Shown here: one piece after another, positions 57,601 through 64,000 of the stretch
Layout of the letters: every line of letters begins with the position of its first letter
How positions within the stretch are numbered: the stretch's first letter is position 1
DNA from: CBDANZ01 sp965197865
Lineage (GTDB): Bacteria; Acidobacteriota; Vicinamibacteria; Vicinamibacterales; CAVVIG01
DNA: 64,000 nt
NCBI GenBank assembly: GCA_965197865.1
Contig: CBDANZ010000004.1
Location: 62,001-126,000 of the forward strand
Direction of reading: 5' to 3'
Translations under genes and position numbers: made by a program
The notes under the pieces: generated by a model
What the model was told of the DNA's origin: nothing
The model's database searches: none
Seen by the model: only the letters and a program-made list of their open reading frames with translations

Positions 57601-57725
57601 CCTCCCAAGTAATGAGGTCTCCGAGAAACCCGGTACGGTTCACGCAGCTGCTCTACGAACTCGACGATCAGGATTGAATTATTGGCCGCCGACGTCTCAA
57701 CTTGACGGCGCCCACGGCAGTGATC

Positions 57726-59990
57726 TCAGCCGTCAATCGCGGCGTGCGGTGACCCCGTCGAAGGTTGTAACGTCGATCGTCGAAAGGAATGCCCTGTTTT
57801 CAGTCCGGCGACGAACACGACGAGAGCGACGGCTCCCACGAAAAACACCGTGTCTCCGGGTATGCGCATCCAGCGCAGGGTTTGCATGAGATCGGTCTGC
57901 ATGAACTCGCTGCTTCGTGCATACCAGTACCCGTGTTCGACCGACGCCCACGTCTGCATCAACCCCACGGGCAGCAGACTCAACACACACATCGCCAGCA
58001 AGCCGCCATTCAACGCCCAGAACGACACCCGCAGCCAGCCGTCTTTCCATGCACGACCGGGGACCAGGACGCGTAGACAGAGCAGCATCAGGCCGATGCC
58101 CAGCATGCCGTACACCCCAAACAAGGCCGCATGAGCGTGGAGCGGTGTCGTGTTGAGCCCTTGCATGTAGTAGAGGGCAATAGGCGGGTTGATCATGAAG
58201 CCGAACAGCCCCGCTCCCACCATGTTCCAGAACGCCACCGCGACGAAAAAGTAGATCGGCCACTTGTAGCGCTGCACCCACGGAGAGCTCTTCGATCGCC
58301 GCAGGTCGGCCATGGCATCGAAGCCGACCAAACACAACGGGACGACTTCCAGTGCACTAAACACCGATCCCCAGGCGAGCGCCACCGTGGGCGTGCCGGA
58401 GAAGTAGAGGTGATGACAGGTGCCAATGATGCCGCCCGACAGAAAGATCGTGGCTGACAGCAGCGCAGCCGATGCCGCCACGCCTGGGCGAACAAGATGC
58501 AGTCGCATGAAAATGAAGGCAATCACCGTGGTGGCAAAGACTTCAAAGAACCCTTCCACCCACAAGTGCACGACCCACCACCGCCAATACTCGACTATTG
58601 AAAGCGGCGTATGGTGTCCCCAGGTCAGTCCCGCGCCGTAGAACAGGGCAATGGCAGCGGTCGACACTGCGAGCAGGGTGACGAGTTGTTTCTGTTCCCC
58701 CGGCTGGCGCAAGGCCGGGCGTAAGACGCGCAGCATCAAAAAGAGCCATAGCAAGAGGCCCGCAAATAAGGCGAGTTGCCACGCGCGTCCTAAGTCCACG
58801 TATTCGTAGCCCTGATGGCCGAAGTAGAACGACACGGTGTCGGACATCGTGTTCTGGATGCTCAGCCATTCGCCGGCCAACGACCCCACGACGACCAGCA
58901 ACAAGGCGCCGAACAACACGTTGACACCCAGCCGTTGCCCTCGTGGTTCCTGCTCGCTCACCAAGGGGCCAATGAACAGCCCGGCGGCCAACCACGCGGT
59001 GGCGATCCAGAAGAGTCCCGTCTGGATGTGCCACGTGCGAGTCACGCTGTACGGCAACCACTCGGACAGTGGGACACCATAGAACCCATCTCCCTCCACG
59101 CCGTAGTGCGCCGTGATGACGCCGAGCAGCATTTGCACCAGGATCAAGGCAGCGACCACCCCGAAGTACTTGATCGTGGCGCGCTGCGAGGGCGTGGCGT
59201 CCCAGCGAGCCAACGGATCGATCGCTGGGGGGACGGGTTCATCCTCGTCACGTCGGCGAGACGCATACCACCACGCCATCGCGGAGATGCCGGCCAGCAG
59301 CATGATGATGCTCACGCCAGTCCACACCACAGCCTCTCCTGTGGCACGGTTCCCGACCAGCGGCTCGTAGGGCCAGTTGCTGGTGTACGTGATGTCATCG
59401 TCAGGCCGATTCGTGGACGCCGCCCACGATGTCCAGAAGAAGAACGCGGCGAGCCGACGCAAGCGATCGGGGTCCGTGACCGCGCCGGCCGGGATGGCAT
59501 AGTCAGTCCGCCCGTTCGTAAATACGGTCGAATAGTGGCCGAGGTTGGACGCAAAGGCGTCGGCGCGAATGGGATCGACGGTGATGGTGTTCGTTGTGGG
59601 ATCGTAGGTGTTGGTGCGCATCAGTGTTGACACACGACCGGTCAACAGCCCCTGCCGCTCTCCCTCCAACTGGTCAAAATTCGCGCCGAACTCCGCCTGC
59701 GCCCACCGGTTGAGAATGAAGAGTGCTTCGCGGTGCAGCCAATCTGCCGTCCAGTCAGGTGCGACGTAACTGCCATGGCCCCAGATGGAACCCACTTCCA
59801 TGCCACCGAGCGCTTGCCAGACATTCTGCCCCGCCGCGATGTCGCCATCCTCGATGACGACCGTGCCCTCCGTGGTGAGCACCGTCACAGCAATCGGCGG
59901 GGCTTCTTGATAGATGCGAGTGCCGATCCAGCCGAGGACCGTAAACGACACGACGATCACCAGAGCAAACGATATCCACAGGCGTTTCAT
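57726..59990 (-). CDS. norB: quinol-dependent nitric oxide reductase (qNor)
   Basis: A 754-residue single-subunit NO reductase that reduces NO to N2O with electrons from quinol. The N-terminal cytochrome c-like extension (WGHGSYVAPDWTADWLHREA) lacks haem c, as in qNor. It is fused to a 12-helix haem-copper oxidase-type core with haem/FeB His ligands in VVHLWVEGFFEVF, TCHHLYFSG and LHAHAALFGVYGMLGIGLML. The conserved Glu of NO reductases is in LWVEGFFE. GAGGATCGAG precedes ATG 59990. Denitrification or NO detoxification; complete despite IS elements on both sides. Confidence 0.95.
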   Translation of the reverse strand: MKRLWISFALVIVVSFTVLGWIGTRIYQEAPPIAVTVLTTEGTVVIEDGDIAAGQNVWQALGGMEVGSIWGHGSYVAPDWTADWLHREALFILNRWAQAEFGANFDQLEGERQGLLTGRVSTLMRTNTYDPTTNTITVDPIRADAFASNLGHYSTVFTNGRTDYAIPAGAVTDPDRLRRLAAFFFWTSWAASTNRPDDDITYTSNWPYEPLVGNRATGEAVVWTGVSIIMLLAGISAMAWWYASRRRDEDEPVPPAIDPLARWDATPSQRATIKYFGVVAALILVQMLLGVITAHYGVEGDGFYGVPLSEWLPYSVTRTWHIQTGLFWIATAWLAAGLFIGPLVSEQEPRGQRLGVNVLFGALLLVVVGSLAGEWLSIQNTMSDTVSFYFGHQGYEYVDLGRAWQLALFAGLLLWLFLMLRVLRPALRQPGEQKQLVTLLAVSTAAIALFYGAGLTWGHHTPLSIVEYWRWWVVHLWVEGFFEVFATTVIAFIFMRLHLVRPGVAASAALLSATIFLSGGIIGTCHHLYFSGTPTVALAWGSVFSALEVVPLCLVGFDAMADLRRSKSSPWVQRYKWPIYFFVAVAFWNMVGAGLFGFMINPPIALYYMQGLNTTPLHAHAALFGVYGMLGIGLMLLCLRVLVPGRAWKDGWLRVSFWALNGGLLAMCVLSLLPVGLMQTWASVEHGYWYARSSEFMQTDLMQTLRWMRIPGDTVFFVGAVALVVFVAGLKTGHSFRRSTLQPSTGSPHAAIDG

Positions 59991-60171
59991 CTCGATCCTC
60001 GTCTCTGATGGTTAGGCTTCGCTGGCCTTTGACCTGCTGTTGTCGATTTCGGAAATGCTCCATGAGCTATCGAACCCGGGATTTCCATTTTGACGGTCCA
60101 AGCCCCAGACCCCATATATACCCACGGCGTTCCCACCTGGCCACCTACGCTCATAGTCCACTGGTCGGAAG

Positions 60172-60195
60172 TGTCCTAAACGACCGTTTACGACA
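60172..60195 (+). promoter_or_regulatory. res-like inverted repeat at a resolvase start
   Basis: TGTCCTAAAC (60172-60181) and GTTTACGACA (60186-60195) form an inverted repeat with one mismatch and a 4-bp spacer. This is the TGTC...GACA pattern of serine-resolvase binding sites. It ends one base before the resolvase ATG at 60197, so the enzyme may once have autoregulated. Confidence 0.55.
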
Positions 60196-60196
60196 C

Positions 60197-60607
60197 ATGC
60201 TGATCGGCTACGCCCGCGTCTGAAAGGCGGACGGCTCCCAGTCGCTGGACCTGCAGCGCAACGCACTGCAGGCCACGGGCGTCGACGCGGTCCACGTTTA
60301 CCACGACTGCGCGTCCGGCGCTCGCGACGACCACCCGGGGTTCGACAGCTGCGTGCGCGCGCTCCGGACTGGCGACGTGCTCGTCGTCTGGAAGCTCGAT
60401 CGCCTCGGCCGCACCCGCACCCACCTGGTCAACACCGTGCAGGACCTGTCGGCCCGCGGCGTGGGCCTGCGGGTGCTCACCGGGCAAGGCGCGTAGATCG
60501 ACACCACCACGGCGACCGGCCGCCTCGTGTTCGGCATCTTCGCGGCGCTGGCCTAGTTCGAGCGGGAGTTGATCCGCGAACGCACCCTGGCCGGGCTGAC
60601 GGCCGCG
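60197..60607 (+). pseudogene. Tn3-type serine resolvase with three in-frame stops
   Basis: ATG 60197 gives LIGYARV, stop, KADGSQSLDLQRNALQATG, then DVLVVWKLDRLGRTRTHLVN, LTGQGA, stop, IDTTTATGRLVFGIFAALA, stop, FERELIRERTLAGLTAAR. The frame is constant through TGA 60221-60223 and TAGs at 60494-60496 and 60554-60556. The catalytic serine of the YARVS motif falls at the first stop. The usual DNA-binding C-terminus is lost after about 60607, where IS-related sequence begins. Clearly inactive. Confidence 0.85.
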
Positions 60608-60674
60608 CGGACGCCGTCCCTGCTTCGTGGCTGCCATCGTGGACATCGTATCCGTCCCTCCATACGTGTCCACG

Positions 60675-61506
60675 GGATGTGTTGCAACTTTGGCTGGCGG
60701 CGGGCTGGTAGCCTGAAGACATCATGAAGCAGGCAATCCGACCGGCAATGTTCAAGTGGCGACAGACGGCTCCGGAGCTGATTCTTTGCGCCGTGCGCTG
60801 GTATCTGCGGTACTCACTCTCGCTCCGCGATGTCGAAGAGCTCCTCGGTGAACGCGGCCTGATGGCTGACCACACGACGATCTGGCGATGGATTCAGCGC
60901 TACGGGCCGGAACTTGAGCAGAGGCTGCGCCGGCATCTCAAGCCAACCAACAAATCCTGGCGTGTTGATGAAACCTATGTTCGAGTCAAGGGCGGCTGGT
61001 GCTACTTGTATCGTGCTATTGATTCCACAGGCGCCACCATCGACTTCGTCCTGTCAGCGCTCCGCGATGCCGCAGCGGCCAGACGACTGTTTCGCAAAGC
61101 GCTCAGCGATCCATCGCATCCGCAGCCCCGCGTCATCAACACCGATCAGGCCCGCCTCTACGGCTCGGCGATTCCAGCAGTGCAAGAGGAAGGCACCCTG
61201 CGCTCCCGCTGCCGACAGCGGCCAGTCCAATACTTGAATAATATCCTGGAGCAGGACCATCGAGCGATCAAACGACGGGTGAAGGCCAAACAGGGGTTTC
61301 GCGAGTTTCACGCGGCGCGGCGAACCATCCAAGGCTACGAGGCCATGCACATGATGCGGAAGGGACAGGCGAGGTGGGTGAGCGGTTCGGACGTCCGGCG
61401 ACAGATTCAGTTCATCCACAAGCTGTTCGAAGTGGCGGCATGAGACGAAGCCGGGTCGACTCGACCAATCGCGCTCTTTTCGCTTTTTGAAGGTTGCAAC
61501 ACATCC
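60675..61506 (+). mobile_element. IS6-family element (IS26/IS240-like), 832 bp
   Basis: Inverted repeats beginning GGATGTGTTGCAAC at both ends (60675 and, inverted, 61506) enclose one transposase gene. No 8-bp duplication is evident. A single intact copy; its repeats differ from those of the other two IS6 elements. Confidence 0.85.
60724..61443 (+). CDS. IS6-family transposase (IS26/IS240-like)
   Basis: A 239-residue transposase. HTH region LILCAVRWYLRYSLSLRDVE, then DHTTIWRWIQRYGPEL. The DDE residues lie in SWRVDETYVRVKGGWCYLYR, INTDQARLYGSAIPAV and NNILEQDHRAIKRRVKAKQG. C-terminal FREFHAARRTIQGYEAMHMM is the family's typical end. Complete. Confidence 0.94.
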   Translation: MKQAIRPAMFKWRQTAPELILCAVRWYLRYSLSLRDVEELLGERGLMADHTTIWRWIQRYGPELEQRLRRHLKPTNKSWRVDETYVRVKGGWCYLYRAIDSTGATIDFVLSALRDAAAARRLFRKALSDPSHPQPRVINTDQARLYGSAIPAVQEEGTLRSRCRQRPVQYLNNILEQDHRAIKRRVKAKQGFREFHAARRTIQGYEAMHMMRKGQARWVSGSDVRRQIQFIHKLFEVAA

Positions 61507-61602
61507 AACCAGAACCACATCGATCCTTGGAACACATGTGCGTCGCGTCATTGTCCTTGCGCCCGCCGTAGACGTGATGGTCGGGACGGCCGACCTTGAT
61601 GC

Positions 61603-62160
61603 CTAATGCACAGTGGTCCACGCGCCCCGCGTCGGCTGCAGCGGTGTGTTCGCCAGCCACTTCGCCCGCAGAACCTCCGGTGCCTTCTTTTCCGGAAATA
61701 TCACGCGGTCCCAGGAGAGCGCTGCGTGGCACGGAGTCGCGGCAAGGCGCTCTTCCACGATCCGCAGGGTGGTTTCCCCCCACTGCCCAGGCTCAAGGTG
61801 GTAGGGAACAGCCTTCGCGAAGTCGACCATGATGCCGAGCACGGACCGATCGACCGTCGGACCGACCGCCACCGAGGCCATTGCCAGAGTCTCGGCGGCG
61901 ATCGTCCGATCGTCGAGCCCGCAACGTCTCAATCTTGCCTCGACGAGCGCAGCGAGTCGGGCTGGGAGGCCCCGCACATTCTGTGCCGGAATCAGCATCG
62001 GCAGCAGCGAAGTAGAACTCACCAAGAGGAGAAGCGGCTGCCGATCCACCACAACTCGATTGACGTACCAATCGCCGAGCGCCGTGTCGGAGCTGGTCGG
62101 GATGACCTCCGTTGCCGGCAGCAACGAGTTCAGCTTTCGTGTCGGCCGAAGTATGACCAT
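61603..62160 (-). CDS. DUF6933-like hypothetical protein
   Basis: About 185 residues from ATG 62160: VILRPTRKLNSLLPATEV, DTALGDWYVNRVVVDRQPLL, LLLVSSTSLLPMLIPAQNVR, VDRSVLGIMVDFAKAVPYHL and RIVEERLAATPCHAAL. This matches a widespread family of unknown function (DUF6933). The longer ORF start (62226) adds 22 residues. The tail NTPLQPTRGA is a dispersed-repeat-derived ending seen in many soil bacteria. It appears intact between IS6 and IS1380 remnants. Confidence 0.7.
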   Translation of the reverse strand: MVILRPTRKLNSLLPATEVIPTSSDTALGDWYVNRVVVDRQPLLLLVSSTSLLPMLIPAQNVRGLPARLAALVEARLRRCGLDDRTIAAETLAMASVAVGPTVDRSVLGIMVDFAKAVPYHLEPGQWGETTLRIVEERLAATPCHAALSWDRVIFPEKKAPEVLRAKWLANTPLQPTRGAWTTVH

Positions 62161-62359
62161 GTCCCAGTCTAGCTGTGGTACCTCCGACGTTGCCTCCATG
62201 GTCATCTTGAAGCATTGCAACCGCAATCAGTGGAAACACGATTGTGAAGCCACGTGACCCGAATTGCGGCGGGCGGCACTGCACCGCCGACGTTTTTGCG
62301 GACACCTCGCCCGTCTTATACCCTCTCTTCGCCCAAGTCTTCACCAGCAGCTCCCGCCG

Positions 62360-62640
62360 TCAGCCGGGCGGCACCGGCAAGGCCCAGATCCGCTGGAGCA
62401 TCGACCCGAACAGGCGGCGGGTCAGGTGGCTTTCGGCCAGCAGGAGCCAGTAGTAGCAGGCATGTTTCACTAGCCGCTCACCCGTCTTGACGAGGCGCTG
62501 CTGGAGGCTGGTCAGCGACCACGTGTCGATCCACGTCGGGAGCACCAGTCGTCGCCAGAAGTTGCCTAAGGTGTACGCGAGCACGCTCAGCTGCAAGCGG
62601 GCCTCGTTCGCCGGAACCGGTGGCACGACGTTCGTGAACC
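62360..62640 (-). pseudogene. IS1380-family transposase C-terminal fragment
   Basis: Reads ANEARLQLSVLAYTLGNFWR, RLVLPTWIDTWSLTSLQQRL and VKTGERLVKHACYYWLLLAE, then LTRRLFGSMLQRIWALPVP. This is the conserved C-terminus of IS1380-type transposases. No other part of the gene is present; 62640-62812 contains nothing supportable. Confidence 0.75.
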
Positions 62641-62812
62641 GTGGAGAAATAGTGGAGACAGCGGGAACCTGTTCCCGACCCGCCTGGCGGCGGGTGCAGG
62701 TCCCGCCTCCTCCACAGGACCATGACGGTCACTCCCGCTCGCATAGGACAAGCGAATCGGCCTGACCTTGCACACGACGCCTCCGGATGCGACGCACAGG
62801 AGCGTGCGGACG

Positions 62813-63062
62813 ATGGCCAAGGCCGAGGCCCTCAGTCCAACCATGTGTCGGGTCGTCTCGCAGGGACCTCAAGAGATTTCCGCAGCCGGTGCGCCGCGAT
62901 TTCGGCCTGGCGTTCTATGCAGCGCAGCGGGATGAGACCGATCCGGCGGCGAAGCCCCTGAAAGGCTTCGGTGGGACACGCGTCATGGAGATAGTCGATC
63001 AGCACGACACCAACACGTACCGCGCGGTGTACACGGCTCAGTTCGACGAGGTATTGTCAGGT
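62813..63062 (+). pseudogene. RelE/HigB-like (Gp49 family) toxin, truncated by IS6
   Basis: ATG 62813 begins AKAEALSPTMC. After a one-base shift the frame continues GSSRRDLKRFPQPVRRDFGL, AFYAAQRDETDPAAKPLKGF and EIVDQHDTNTYRAVYTAQF. This is the core of Gp49/HigB-type ribosome-dependent mRNA interferases of phage-derived toxin-antitoxin systems. The C-terminus with the catalytic residues is cut where the IS6 repeat starts (63050), which supplies a stop at 63060-63062. The HigA-type antitoxin gene, normally downstream, is gone. Confidence 0.7.
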
Positions 63063-63855
63063 TGAGGCGACGAGTGGCAGAGTAGGCTGATGAGGAGCCA
63101 GTCGGCCAGCTATCACGGATATCGATTCCCACCCGACATCATCAGCCACGCGGTCTGGCTCTACTATCGCTTCTGCCTCAGCTTCCGCGATGCTGAAGAT
63201 CTCCTCGCGCAACGAGGCGCGACGGTCACCTACGAGACGATTCGGCAGTGGTGCCAGCGGTTCGGTCCGGTCTACGCTCGGCAGCTGCGGCGCCGGCGCA
63301 GTCGGCTGGGAGACACCTGGCATCTCGACGAGGTGTTCGTCACGATCCAGGGTCGCCAGCAGTACTTGTGGCGCGCCGTGGATGAGGACGGTGACGTCCT
63401 GGACCTCCTCGTGCAACCACGACGGAATCGGCACGCCGCGGTGCGATTCTTTCGCAGGTTACTGAAGAACCAGCGGCACGTGCCGCGACGCCTGATCACC
63501 GACAAGCTGCGCAGTTACTCGGCCGCCTGTCGCGCGGTGATGCCATCGGTGCTCCACTGCACCGATCAGTACGCGAACAACCGCGCGGAGGTCTCTCATC
63601 AACCGACACGACAGCGGGAGCGCCAGATGCGGTGTTTCACGTCGGCCGCTCAGCTCCAACGGTTCGCGTCGGTTCACGGTATCGTGCAGAATCTCTTCCG
63701 AGTCGGTCGGCACCTCTTGCGGTCAGCTCACCACCGTCTGCTCTGCACCCGCGCGTTCGTTGAATGGGATGCGGTGACGTGCGCCTGCTGAGAACGATCG
63801 GAGGCATCGATTTCACGGGGCAAGAGCGTGCTGCCCTCAACAAGTTGACAATGCC
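63050..63855 (+). mobile_element. IS6-family element, 806 bp
   Basis: Terminal repeats GGTATTGTCAGGTTGA (63050) and, inverted, TCAACAAGTTGACAATGCC ending at 63855. Contains one transposase. Its right end abuts a lytic transglycosylase gene, and its left end truncates a toxin gene. Confidence 0.88.
63090..63791 (+). CDS. IS6-family transposase
   Basis: A 233-residue protein homologous to the one at 46880: SYHGYRFPPDIISHAVWLYY, TWHLDEVFVTIQGRQQYLWR, LITDKLRSYSAACRAVM, NNRAEVSHQPTRQRERQMRC. DDE residues intact. The clean ATG start here shows what the other copy has lost. The two proteins are diverged, so they are separate IS6 subtypes sharing similar ends. Confidence 0.94.
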   Translation: MRSQSASYHGYRFPPDIISHAVWLYYRFCLSFRDAEDLLAQRGATVTYETIRQWCQRFGPVYARQLRRRRSRLGDTWHLDEVFVTIQGRQQYLWRAVDEDGDVLDLLVQPRRNRHAAVRFFRRLLKNQRHVPRRLITDKLRSYSAACRAVMPSVLHCTDQYANNRAEVSHQPTRQRERQMRCFTSAAQLQRFASVHGIVQNLFRVGRHLLRSAHHRLLCTRAFVEWDAVTCAC

Positions 63856-63862
63856 TCGCGCC

Positions 63863-64000
63863 ATGATCCGGGCGTTCGCGCTCGTCGCAGCCCTGACCAC
63901 GCTGCTGGTGGTGCCCGCAGCCGGGCAGCAGCAGGCGCTGCCGTTCGACGACTGGCTGGCGGGTCTGATGGCCGAGGCGCGCGACCGCGGGTTCAGTGAC
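63863..64000 (+). CDS. lytic murein transglycosylase-like protein, 3' end outside window
   Basis: From ATG 63863: signal peptide MIRAFALVAALTTLLVVPAA then GQQQALPFDDWLAGLMAEAR DRGFSD. The FDDWLAGLxxEAxxRG segment is the usual start of MltB-type lytic transglycosylases, which cleave peptidoglycan glycan strands. Only 46 codons are visible. The gene begins 8 bp beyond the IS6 right end, so its promoter has been separated or replaced by the element. Confidence 0.6.
   Translation, partial: MIRAFALVAALTTLLVVPAAGQQQALPFDDWLAGLMAEARDRGFSD

Larger units (their letters stand above)
56338..57644 (-). mobile_element. IS3-family element (second type), 1307 bp
   Basis: Perfect terminal inverted repeats of 27 bp beginning GTGAACCGTACCGGGTTTC at both ends. 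It encodes orfA (57271-57600) and orfB (56378-57274) on the minus strand. No target duplication is apparent; the flanks do not rejoin, suggesting a deletion after insertion. Confidence 0.9.

Noticed and set aside
36500..64000. Prophage
   Set aside because: Only an integrase fragment and a Gp49-type toxin remnant are phage-like; no capsid, tail, terminase or lysis genes are present.

Overview
This 64-kb, GC-rich bacterial window most likely comes from an Acidobacteriota (Vicinamibacteria-like) genome. The clues are the VWFA-related secreted protein at the left edge, the M2 peptidase and DUF885 lipoproteins, the PepSY transporter-like protein, and the many short palindromic repeats between and inside genes. 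The assignment is by gene style only. No rRNA, tRNA or CRISPR array was seen.

Left part (1-36.4 kb) is chromosomal housekeeping. It holds a two-subunit B12-dependent acyl-CoA mutase, a response regulator, valS, a nadC-birA-coaX run, a uracil-5 RNA methyltransferase, a 2OG-Fe dioxygenase, an M2 peptidase, argG, a 6-pyruvoyl-tetrahydropterin-synthase-like gene, a DUF885 lipoprotein, a PepSY membrane protein, an egtB-egtD ergothioneine operon, rpoZ plus a cold-shock-like gene, an RRM protein, pfkA, an amidohydrolase and an S1-domain protein. Many intervening genes are broken: glutamate dehydrogenase with two in-frame stops, and an MFS transporter, a glycosidase, a kinase-like gene, an ABC ATPase and SelO that are truncated or frameshifted.

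Right part (36.5-64 kb) is a mobile-element graveyard with cargo. It contains IS3, IS5, IS6, IS256, IS1380, IS1595, IS1111 (IS110 family) and IS1182-like elements, often nested. It also has remnants of a conjugative or integrative element (VirB9/TrbG, tyrosine integrase, resolvase). Surviving cargo includes a DUF2461 protein, an amidohydrolase lipoprotein, a sodium:solute symporter with a small membrane partner, a nirK 3' fragment, a complete quinol-type nitric oxide reductase (norB), a HEPN-like ORF, a DUF6933 protein and the start of a lytic transglycosylase.

The most striking structure is a three-level relationship. (i) A 166-bp MITE occurs three times with 22-bp terminal repeats. (ii) An IS1182-like DDE element has the same terminal repeats. 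(iii) An IS1111-type element has inserted at exactly the same point of that repeat (CTAGCAGTCCGT / GGTGAAA) in three places, including both ends of one IS1182-like element. IS110/IS1111 recombinases are RNA-guided, so the 250-bp non-coding tail of this element is a good candidate for a seekRNA/bridge RNA programmed against a transposon end. One IS1111 copy is in turn split by an IS256-family element with a clean 9-bp target duplication.
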